From the NCBI GenBank assembly GCA_018296165.2, contig JACKQL020000030.1:186001-250000 (forward strand): a stretch of 64,000 nucleotides of DNA, given 5' to 3'. A program made the translations under genes and the position numbers. The notes beneath the pieces were generated by a model. That model made no database searches and had not been told where the DNA came from. It worked only from the letters and a program-made list of their open reading frames with translations. How positions within the stretch are numbered: the first letter of the stretch is position 1; each line of letters begins with the position of its first letter. The DNA is from Termitomyces sp. T153. Lineage: Eukaryota > Basidiomycota > Agaricomycetes > Agaricales > Lyophyllaceae. Shown here one piece after another: positions 46,755 to 56,344 of the stretch.

Positions 46755-46767
46755 AATGTCAAGGCTG
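46755..46767 (+). other. Self-primer binding site (unit 1; repeated at 47879 and 49025)
   Basis: AATGTCAAGGCTG directly abuts the LTR end. It does not begin with TGG, the usual complement of a tRNA CCA end, which argues against tRNA priming. Confidence 0.8.
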
Positions 46768-47228
46768 CACCACCCCCCAGGTTGTGATGGCAGCTTGTAT
46801 GTCTTACCCACTCTATTTCTATCCCTCCTCCACTTCAGCCTTCATTGGGGAGTTTGAGGATGGCACTAGTAATCCCATAGAGTTGGCTCCCCCATTTCTA
46901 TTCCCCCCACACCTCTATCCAGGCTCAGAGTTACTGGGGTGGCACTGGTATTCCATGGGGTTGATTTTGGATGCATTTACATGCTCCAGCACTGTCCACC
47001 CTTTGCTTCAGCCTTAGTTGGGAAGTAATAGGATGGCTCCAGTATCTGTGGAGTTGACTCTTGCACCTTCTTCACAGTGGTTATTGCAAGTACAGATTGG
47101 CACTCACTTTGGACACCCTCCTGGTCTTTCCTCATGCTTCTTCCCTTCCCAACACTCTTCCACACTCCTCAGAATCTCAGAATCACTACACACACATCTT
47201 GAGGGCTCGATGCTTGAAGGGGGAGTAC

Positions 47229-47878
47229 TGTCATGACCCATTCCATTCTCCCCTTCCCTTCACCATTATCCAACCTCAGATTCTACACAGTCCCTCTCTA
47301 GATCTCAGCCACACCCCCAGATCTTAGCCACAGTCCTGTTTCAGCCACATCCAGGTTTCAGCCACTTCTAGGACCGCTTTTCCTGTTCCAGATCATTCCC
47401 ACAGGCACAGATCCTTTCCACAGGTTCCAGATCACTTCCACAGGTTCCAGATCACTTCCACCTGTTCCAGATCACTCCCACCTGTTCCAGATCACTCCCA
47501 CCTGTTCCAGATCACTCCCACCTGTTCCAGATCACTTCCACCTGTTCCAGATCACTCCCACCTGTTCCAGATCACTTCCAGGATTGCTTTCCTTGTTCCA
47601 GATCGCTTTCTCATGACTTAGATCACTTCCATCTTCTCCTTTTGGCAGTGTCCTACAGCTATATAAGGTCCCTTAGTCTGTAGCTACACCCCAGCCTTGA
47701 CATTACCTGATATCTTGTTTGTGTTCTGTTGTTATCTGATCTTCTCTCCATTCATTACTCGCTCTCATTTCTTAGTCTCTTAGTTTCTTTCCCTATTTAC
47801 ATACTTGCTGTTGGCATCACCTCCCCAAGGTGGTCTTGGCTCCTGTAAGAGTCCCCCTCCAGGACTGTGGTCCTGACA
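47229..47878 (+). repeat. TRIM array LTR2 (650 bp)
   Basis: Differs from LTR1 at only a few bases, for example GGTCTTGG in place of GGTTTTGG near its 3' end. Confidence 0.95.
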
Positions 47879-48352
47879 AATGTCAAGGCTGCACCACCCC
47901 CCAGGTTGTGATGGCAGCTTGTATGTCTTACCCACTCTATTTCTATCCCTCCTCCACTTCAGCCTTCATTGGGGAGTTTGAGGATGGCACTAGTAATCCC
48001 ATAGAGTTGGCTCCCCCATTTCTATTCCCCCCACACCTCTATCCAGGCTCAGAGTTACTGGGGTGGCACTGGTATTCCATGGGGTTGATTTTGGATGCAT
48101 TTACATGCTCCAGCACTGTCCACCCTTTGCTTCAGCCTTAGTTGGGAAGTAATAGGATGGCTCCAGTATCTGTGGAGTTGACTCTTGCACCTTCTTCACA
48201 GTGGTTATTGCAAGTACAGATTGGCACTCACTTTGGACACCCTCCTGGTCTTTCCCCATGCTTCTTCCCTTCCCAACACTCTTCCACACTCCTCAGAATC
48301 TCAGAATCACTACACACACATCTCGAGGGCTCGATGCTTGAAGGGGGAGTAC

Positions 48353-49024
48353 TGTCATGACCCATTCCATTCCCCCCTTCCCTTCACCATTATCCAACCT
48401 CAGATTCTACACAGTCCCTCTCTAGATCTCAGCCACACCCCCAGATCTTAGCCACAGTCCTGTTTCAGCCACATCCAGGTTTTAGCCACCTCTAGGACCA
48501 CTTTTCCTGTTCCAGATCATTCCCACAGGCACAGATCCTTTCCACAGGTTCCAGATCACTTCCACAGGTTCCAGATCACTTCCACCTGTTCCAGATCACT
48601 TCCACCTGTTCCAGATCACTTCCACCTGTTCCAGATCACTTCCACCTGTTCCAGATCACTTCCACCTGTTCCAGATCACTTCCACCTGTTCCAGATCACT
48701 TCCAGGATTGCTTCCCTTGTTCCAGATCGCTTTCTCATGACTTAGATCACTTCCTGCTATGACTTAGATCACTTCCATCTTCTCCTTTTGGCAGTGTCCT
48801 ACAGCTATATAAGGTCCCTTAGTCTGTAGCTACACCCCAGCCTTGACATTACCTGATATCTTGTTTGTGTTCTGTTGTTATCTGATCTTCTCTCCATTCA
48901 TTACTCGCTCTCATTTCTTAGTTTCTTAGTTTCTTTCCCTATTTACATACTTGCTGTTGGCATCACCTCCCCAAGGTGGTTTTGGCTCCTGTAAGAGTCC
49001 CCCTCCAGGACTGTGGTCCTGACA
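48353..49024 (+). repeat. TRIM array LTR3 (672 bp)
   Basis: Same ends as the others, with an extra GACTTAGATCACTTCCTGCTAT-type duplication near 48740. Minisatellite units here are mostly the CACTTCC variant rather than CACTCCC. Confidence 0.95.
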
Positions 49025-49498
49025 AATGTCAAGGCTGCACCACCCCCCAGGTTGTGATGGCAGCTTGTATGTCTTACCCACTCTATTTCTATCCCTCCTC
49101 CACTTCAGCCTTCATTGGGGAGTTTGAGGATGGCACCAGTAATCCCATAGAGTTGGCTCCCCCATTTCTATTCCCCCCACACCTCTATCCAGGCTCAGAG
49201 TTACTGGGGTGGCACTGGTATTCCATGGGGTTGATTTTGGATGCATTTACATGCTCCAGCACTGTCCACCCTTTGCTTCAGCCTTAGTTGGGAAGTAATA
49301 GGATGGCTCCAGTATCTGTGGAGTTGACTCTTGCACCTTCTTCACAGTGGTTATTGCAAGTACAGATTGGCACTCACTTTGGACACCCTCCTGGTCTTTC
49401 CTCATGCTTCTTCCCTTCCCAACACTCTTCCACACTCCTCAGAATCTCAGAATCACTACACACACATCTTGAGGGCTCGATGCTTGAAGGGGGAGTAC

Positions 49499-50088
49499 TG
49501 TCATGACCCATTCCATTCTCCCCTTCCCTTCACCATTATCCAACCTCAGATTCTACACAGTCCCTCTCTAGATCTCAGCCACACCCCCAGATCTTAGCCA
49601 CAGTCCTGTTTCAGCCACATCCAGGTTTCAGCCACCTCTAGGACCGCTTTTCCTGTTCCAGATCATTCCCACAGGCACAGATCCTTTCCACAGGTTCCAG
49701 ATCACTTCCACCTGTTCCAGATCACTCCCACCTGTTCCAGATCACTCCCACCTGTTCCAGATCACTCCCACCTGTTCCAGATCACTTCCAGGATTGCTTT
49801 CCTTGTTCCAGATCGCTTTCTCATGACTTAGATCACTTCCATCTTCTCCTTTTGGCAGTGTCCTACAGCTATATAAGGTCCCTTAGTCTGTAGCTACACC
49901 CCAGCCTTGACATTACCTGATATCTTGTTTGTGTTCTGTTGTTATCTGATCTTCTCTCCATTCATTACTCGCTCTCATTTCTTAGTCTCTTAGTTTCTTT
50001 CCCTATTTACATACTTGCTGTTGGCATCACCTCCCCAAGGTGGTCTTGGCTCCTGTAAGAGTCCCCCTCCAGGACTGTGGTCCTGACA
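49499..50088 (+). repeat. TRIM array LTR4 (590 bp)
   Basis: The shortest copy, with fewer minisatellite units. It ends at the right GTTGT duplication and shares the GGTCTTGG variant with LTR2. Confidence 0.95.
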
Positions 50089-50944
50089 GTTGTAGACTGT
50101 CCAGATATCCAGCCTGTTCAATTAAGGCATGAAAGGAGTCAATGTACTCATTAAGTGACTGCTTTTCTTGACCATACTGAGTTTGGTCTCAAAGGGAAAG
50201 TGCTGCGGTTTTGGCTGGGTCAAGAAGGAAGAACTCTGCTTGAAACTCCTTCTCAAACTCTGTCCAGCTAGAGAGACTCTCCACTCCTCCTGGGTGTTGG
50301 AAGATACGCAGTGCATAAGTTGAGGCTCGACCAGCCTTCATGTAGGAGAGGACTCAGGCAATTTTCAAGGCATCCAAGGTAAAGGCTTTACCACTCAGCT
50401 GGATATAGGTAATGCAGGACTAGAGGAAATGTTCTCCAGTCTTACGATCTCCATCATATACATCAGGGAGTGCAGGACAAGGAAGTTTGGAATGAGGAGC
50501 TAAAAAGCCTAAGCCAGATGCAGATGCAAACTGTTCTGCAGCAGCTGGAGCCAACAAGCCTGAGTTAGGTGCAGACACAAACCATTCTGCATCTGCTGGG
50601 GGCATCAAAGTAGTGGTAGGAGCAAGGGGGAGATGTTTTAGGAGGGCCTGGAGAGAAAGGGACACTGCTTCAGTAGTTTGATGGAGTCCAGTGAGTTCAG
50701 CAGTGTGGGAAGTAAGGGAGGTTTGGGTAAGTTGAACCTGTATCTCCAGGAACAGCAAATGACTCCAGACATCATCCTAGGGGCTTGAAGCATCAGGGGG
50801 AGGTGCTGGAGGGGTTTACTGGGTCATAAGAGGAACATAGGGGGCACTAAGACACTGGTGGAGGAGAAACCTTTTGAGGAACCAAGTAGAAGCTCAAGTA
50901 ACTAAAAAGGGGGCTCTCAGACCAAATCTAGAGACTTGTTCTGC

Positions 50945-51385
50945 TGTAAGGGTGACTTCTGGAGGCTGGGGCTCAATCACACAGCTGGCAAAGGGGAATC
51001 CAAAGTCTATTCAGTACTGTACAATGTCTACTGAGATAACTACTCACCTAGTAAAGGGAAATCCAAAGAGAACAAGTCTGGGGATTTCCTAGGCCAGGTG
51101 TGATGCTTCAGAGGCTTCAGAAGCGTGAGAAACAACTGTACAGTATGACAGAGAAAAAAGACACAAGTGATGTGTCAGCAATTGGTCAGCAGTTACATAA
51201 GCCAGTGGCAGTGTCAAAGGAGCCACACTTGTCTGAATTATTGATAGAGAACTGGTGCAGCCTGAGGGCTGAAACTAAGACCAATAGATAGGGAAAAGGA
51301 AGGAGAATAAAGGAAAACTATAATAGAGCAAATCTGACAAGAACTGGAGGAGGAGAAGGGGAAACAATTGAGACATCCCCTGACA
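50945..51385 (-). repeat. 5' LTR of chromovirus A
   Basis: 441 bp, equal in length to the 3' LTR and to the solo LTR at 36788. It contains AGAACAAGTCT (51069-51079, plus strand), the complement of the putative primer-binding site at 50932-50942. Confidence 0.95.
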
Positions 51386-53063
51386 GTAAGGGTCCTCTGG
51401 CACCTATCTATAAAGCAGAATAACTGATCCCTTGCCTGGCCAACCTCTTCTTAAAATTGAACACAGTTTTCATGTGCAGCCTTGTGTTTCATGAGCATAT
51501 TGACATTCTGTACATATATTATTTCACATAGTGGATTGAGAGGCAGGGATGCAGAAGTCAAAAGTGAGGATAAAGATGGAGTTACTGATGCAGATAGAGT
51601 TGACAATGATATGAAAGGATTGGACAAGCTTTTATGGGTTATGCATTTGATAAATTATATGCTTACCTCTCATCTATAAAAAGAAAATGGAGCAGATTCA
51701 ATGCAACACATTTGAGAAGGTTGTCACTTTTGACCCATGTATCCTACAATATCTTATGAACCTGTGCAAGGCAATGAATGGTGAGGATTACTACAAAAGT
51801 AACTTGAGAAACTTTGTTGCTGTGATATGCATATATTTGTAACATCACAATGGAAGTGTGCTAACATTTATTCAGTTCCAGAAAGGTTCTACAAGTGCTC
51901 AGACAGCAGATATGCAAAAGGTGAAGGATGGTATTATCATGCCCATTTTTCAGAAGCTTGAAGATGCCACTGCCCAATGAGAAATTAGTGCATGGATTTA
52001 ATGACTATGAGATGGGATTGCTACTGTGGTGAGGATATTCTTGATTATGAATATCAACTAATCATCTGTTCTAGATTTTGCTAGTTATTATGCAACAGAG
52101 AGGTTGAGGTTGCTGCACATGACTTCCTACTCTTCCTATATGATGAGACACAATACTGTACAGAAGATTCCACTAATTCAAACAATTACATCACCAAATC
52201 TGAGTTGGACAACCATGAATTGGATCACCTGACAAATGGACTGTGCTGAGGACCTCTCCTCATCAGTGTACATCTATCTATGCATTTATATGTTCATACT
52301 AAGCTTCTTTTAGTGTGGCCAACATATGTTTGTTGGCTTGGGGATTGATCAAGCCAAAAAGCATGCAACAAAATGGCTGATGATGAAGAAGTTCAGCATT
52401 ATCTCAATCTCACCTGAGATAATTGCATACACAGCTGTTTGGATACATGGTTGAATTTTACAGATGTCTTGGCTAAGACAAGATTTACAGATGAGATTTG
52501 CACTCAGTTCAGTGTCTCAGTCAGAGATGAGAAATAGCTAATTCTCATATCAAAGCTTCAATTATAGTATATTGACTTTATTTGAGCCATTGGAAAGTGC
52601 ATGGGCACAAGAGACACTCAATTTTTGGAACAGGTATGTGTTTTTGTACCATACAATTTTATCTAACATTATTTTATAGAATATTTTATAATCAGGATGG
52701 CTCAATCCATTCTAAGTACAGAGATCCATTGCCTCCTCCCAAGTATGATAGTCACATTACTTGAATCAAGAAGTTTTGATTCAAATTACATAGGTCTAGA
52801 TGAAATTTGTAGCTATGATACCATAGTACTTACATGAAGTTCAGATACTTCCAATTCTTCATGCCAATGTCATCTTTCAAAAAGTATAAAACATTAACAG
52901 GTTTTTGAGCCACTGTAACAGTCTTTCAGCTTTGTTTCTCTAGCCTGGTATGCTCACTGATATATTGTTCCTCAGGGGTAGCATGGATGCCATGGGATAC
53001 ACATCTCATCTCCCTAACTTTTTGCTGATCAATATGATTATGTGAACAGAGGGAAACCCTATG
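51386..53063. other. CpG-poor repeat remnants, including a Tc1 right end
   Basis: Bases about 52790-52916 match the right terminal repeat of the 1600-bp Tc1 elements and end in GTTTTTGAGCCACTGTA. The rest has short open frames and plus-strand text broken by stops that I do not recognise. Confidence 0.5.
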
Positions 53064-53065
53064 TA

Positions 53066-54665
53066 CAGTGGCTCAAAAAACTCTCCCAATGTTTTATACT
53101 TTTTGAAAGATGACATTGGCATGAAGAATTGGAAGTATTTAAAATTCTACTTAAATCATGTAAAATACTATGGCATCATAGCTACAAATTGCATCTTGGT
53201 TTATGTAATTCAAATCAAAATTGATGGAGTAATGGCCATTTTAAAATATTTACTCATTGAGGCAGTTTTTTGAACATCTCTAATTTTGCAGGTTTATTCT
53301 ATTTTAGTCAGAAATGAAGAGTAAATTGCATGTGGGAATATCAATGGAGTCATGTGACCATGTTTGGCTACACTTGGGAGTGGTTCAAGTTGGTTGAACT
53401 ACATCTTGACCTTCAACTACCATCATTAAAGCTACTTCTCCTGCCCAATGCTCTACTATTGCTTCTCTCCTTGCTCAAGGGTATTCTCTGTGTCAGATTG
53501 AGGTTAAAACTGGTCTATGAAAGTCTACCATTAGGAGGATTGATAGAGAGTTGGAGATGAACAAGGAAAACCATCCTGGAGGCCATCCAGCTAAGCTTAC
53601 TCTATATGATAAACAGGCTATTATTTGACAAATCTCAACTGGTAGACTTGATACAGCTCTTCAGGCCACCAATTTTATCAACATCATTTCCAATCCTGTC
53701 TCTCCTCAGACTGTCTGGAATGTGCTGAAGGAGGAAGGATATTGGTCTGCTATAAAGAGGAAAGTTTCTATACTCAAAGCTAGACATTGGTAACTCTAAC
53801 TTAAATCTCAAGAGCATCAGAACTGGACTGTGGAGGACTGGAAAAGAGTGTTGTGGACAGATGAGATAAAGATTAAAAGGATTGGGTCAGATGAAATGCA
53901 GTATGTGTAGAAGCTATGAGGAGAAGGCATCTCAAACTGAACCACTACAGCTATTGTGAAATATAAAGGAGGGAATAATCTCATGGTATGGGACTGTATA
54001 GGTTGGAATGGGGTAGGAAAGCTGGTAGAGGTGGTGGGGATAATGAATGCAGAGCAGTACTGTGAAATTTTGGATGGCAGAGCAAAGGAGAGCTTTGTAA
54101 AGTTGGAGATGGAGAAGGGTGCCCACTACTTTCAACAGGACAATGACCCCAAATATAACTCCAAGATGGCTAACAAGTGGTTTGAAAACAACAACTTTGA
54201 TGTCCTCTGGTGGCCAGCTCAATCCCCTGATCTTAACCCTATTGAACACCTCTGGGAGTACCTCAAGAAGCAGCTTAAGCAGTATGAAACACCTCCTTAT
54301 GATGTGCATGAATTGTGGGAGAAGTTTGCAAAGTAGTGGGATGAAATACCAGCAGAGGTATGCCAAAGACTGATAGAAGGCATGCCTAGAAGTATTCAAG
54401 CAGTTATCAAGGCAAATAGAGGACATACAAAGTACTCAACACCAAAATTAGAGATGCTCAAAAAATTGTTCCAATGAGTAAATATTTTTAAATGGCCATT
54501 ACTCCATCAATTTTGATTTGAATTACATAAACCAAGATGCAATTTGTAGCTATGATGCCATAGTATTTTACATGATTTAAGTAGAATTTTAAATACTTCC
54601 AATCCTTCATGTCAATGTCATCTTTCAAAAAGTATAAAACATTGGGACAGTTTTTTGAGCCACTG
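53066..54665 (+). mobile_element. Tc1-like DNA transposon, copy 2 (1600 bp)
   Basis: Starts CAGTGGCTCAAAAAACTC and ends GTTTTTTGAGCCACTG, flanked by TA (53064-53065, 54666-54667). It has the same length and the same about 210-bp terminal repeats as copy 1 at 5262-6861, but is inserted in the opposite orientation. The inner inverted motif is at about 53250-53278 on the left and 54452-54478 on the right. Confidence 0.92.
53425..54477 (+). pseudogene. Tc1 transposase, inactivated
   Basis: Aligned with copy 1, the start codon has become ATT (53425). A helix-turn-helix part follows, then LWTDEIKIKRIGSDEMQYV, and the best preserved part at 53956-54336: NLMVW, HYFQQDNDPKYNSKMANKWF, WPAQSPDLNPIEHLWEYLKK. 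The DD34E spacing between QQD and the E of IEHLWE is exact. Stops at positions such as the end of GISN (a TGA where Arg is likely) fit CGA to TGA change. Confidence 0.88.
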
Positions 54666-54667
54666 TA

Positions 54668-56287
54668 AGATAGTAGAAGATGTTGGTAATGGTGCTCAGC
54701 AATAAGTGAGTTTTATTATCCTCCTCCTTATGGTTTTCCTTCATTCTCCTTTGCTCTTCCTGTCTGCTGTTTTCAGTTTCAGCCTTTAAGCTGCACCAGT
54801 TCTCCATCTGTAATTCAGACAAGTGTCAACATGGCCTCTGTCACAACCCACTCCTAGACTGCCAGACTCCTTTCCAAGCCACCCCAGAGTCCCCACCAAC
54901 ACCCTCTCAACTTACCCCAACCTTTGTTCATCCATGGTGCCCACCCTAGCTAACCCAGATGCTCTCCCAGCAGACTCCAATGGCCTCCTGGCAAACTCTG
55001 CCCACTTTCCCTTCTCCTTCTGAGCCCCCAGGCCCCTTCAACACTGTTCCTGATCCTGGCATACATTACTGATTTGTCACCACCACTTGCCCAACCAGTC
55101 CAGAACATTCTAATGACTCTGGAGTTGCCTGTGTTCCCATCAGTTCCCATTAGATATCCCTATGGCCTGCCAACTGATCAGAACTGACACCTGTCAACCC
55201 CACATGGCTCTGACAAGCCCTGCCACCAGACTTGCTGTTCCCAGAGGAGGTCTAATAGTCAGTATATAAGCCATAGAGCAATATCTATTATGGTAGCCTT
55301 GATATTGCTGGTATTCTCTTGTTATATTCTGTGTATATATTTCTCAGTTTTGTCTCTGTTTCTATCTCTAGTCTCATGCCTTGTTTCAATTTTATTTGGT
55401 TCTTGTCTCTATCTTGCATTGACTCCATCTCATCTCAATTGCTTCAGTTTCCTTTATTGTTGCCTGAACTTCTTTCAACTCTAACTCTGTTATGATCTCT
55501 ACTCATCTATTTACAATCCATACATTCATAACTAACTCAGGACCTTGCCCTATGCTTGGCCCTGGAACCCATCAACATTAATTGATCCTCTATTAATCTC
55601 CAGCCCTGCTCCCATCACTTGTGTGGCCTCTGCTTGCTCCACACCCTCAATACTTGCCTCTGGACTTGTACCTGAATATTCACTAAGCCTGACTCTTATT
55701 TGTACCTTGTCTTAGATTTCCTTGGACCACTCTGGACTTGCTCAGAATGCTTTCCCAAACTTCCCCTTGCAAGTATCTGATGTCAAGACCCTCCCAGAGT
55801 GTTAGGTTATAAGTGCAGGACATTGCATCTGCTTAGTAAGGACTTGCCCAGTCAAGCTGAGCCCCCATGGTCAGTGGAACCTGATAGCCTCTTACCAGAC
55901 CCCCAGATTGTTTCCTTTATTCCAGGACAACTGCTCATTGCAGGCTTCCCATCTTTGGGCCACAAGTACTTTCAGCCAAGAGCTATCTTTTGGTTATATT
56001 TGTATGCAGTCACATGCTAGGAGTCTGAAGATCAAGGCCATTTATAATGGATCTCTACCTTTTGATTGGACTTTGGATTTGGTTGTTGTTAGGTGTTTTT
56101 TTCCAGAAACTCTAGAGTAAATTTTCTGAACACTGGCATTGAGAATCTTCAAACTTGTTCTCTTTGGATCTCCCTCTGCTAAATGAGTAGCTAGAACTCT
56201 AGAACTTCTTGTAGATGCTGAATAGACTTTGGATCTCCCTCTGCCAGTTGTGTGACTGAGCCACAGCCTCCAGAGGTCACCCTTACA
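54668..56287 (+). repeat. Diverged LTR A relative, split by a solo LTR B
   Basis: Bases 54720-54838 (GCTGCACCAGTTCTC, AATTCAGACAAGTGT) and 56150-56287 (ACTTGTTCTCTTTGGAT through CAGAGGTCACCCTTACA) match family A LTR in sense orientation. The central part is divergent. A family B solo LTR was inserted at 54839. Confidence 0.65.
54839..55886 (+). repeat. Solo LTR, family B (1048 bp), TSD GCCTC
   Basis: Begins TGTCACAACCC and ends GGAACCTGATA (a one-base change from the CTGACA end of the copy at 23868). GCCTC flanks both sides (54834-54838, 55887-55891). It shares CTGAGCCCCCATGGTCAG-type text with the copy at 23868-24936. Confidence 0.92.
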
Positions 56288-56344
56288 AAGGCAGTCTTTG
56301 TCAGCAACAAGGCAGTCTTTGTCAGCAACAAGGCAGTCTTTGCT
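56288..56344. repeat. Tandem 21-bp repeat, about 2.7 copies
   Basis: AAGGCAGTCTTTGTCAGCAAC repeats in tandem directly after the LTR A end. Confidence 0.9.

Larger units (their letters stand above)
46105..50088 (+). mobile_element. Tandem array of a miniature LTR retrotransposon (4 LTRs, 3 internal regions), TSD GTTGT
   Basis: The order is LTR1 46105-46754, internal 46755-47228, LTR2 47229-47878, internal 47879-48352, LTR3 48353-49024, internal 49025-49498, LTR4 49499-50088. Every LTR starts TGTCATGACCC and ends CCTGACA. The array is flanked once by GTTGT (46100-46104, 50089-50093). Internal regions are all 474 bp, nearly identical, and contain no gag or pol. Each starts with a primer-binding site AATGTCAAGGCTG and ends with a purine tract GAAGGGGGAGTAC just before the next LTR. 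This is the layout of a TRIM-type non-autonomous element. It must depend on proteins of another retrotransposon. It lies in the gag gene of chromovirus A, opposite strand. Confidence 0.95.
45690..50760 (-). pseudogene. Chromovirus gag, interrupted by the nested LTR array
   Basis: The upstream half (50758-50094) includes LTQTSLTSHTAELTGLHQTT, KLPCPALPDVYDGDRKTGEH and FEKEFQAEF, typical of basidiomycete Ty3 gag. The downstream half resumes at 46104 (FYDGLHPSLRDCIDSM) and ends with a CCHC-type zinc knuckle near 45740 (CCGKAGHFAC). In-frame stops are present in both halves. The array at 46105-50088 is inserted between them. Confidence 0.8.
41151..51385 (-). mobile_element. Complete Ty3 chromovirus, family A, with nested insertion; TSD GTAAG
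   Basis: Two 441-bp LTRs (41151-41591, 50945-51385) bound the element, and GTAAG flanks it on both sides (41146-41150, 51386-51390). Transcription is on the minus strand: gag at 50758-45700, protease at about 45360, reverse transcriptase at 44422-43802, RNase H at 43530-43073, integrase at 43051-41900 and chromodomain at about 41860-41770. Without the nested array (46105-50088 plus its 5-bp duplication) it is about 6.2 kb, a normal chromovirus size. Two bases inside the 5' LTR an 11-base stretch (50932-50942) is the exact reverse complement of 51069-51079 in the LTR, a layout seen in Tf1-type self-priming elements. Stops and a changed RT site make it inactive. Confidence 0.95.

Noticed and set aside
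53932..54426. 164-codon minus-strand frame in Tc1 copy 2 (and its partner at 5544-5990)
   Set aside because: Antisense of the transposase catalytic region; present in both copies only because the sense sequence is conserved.
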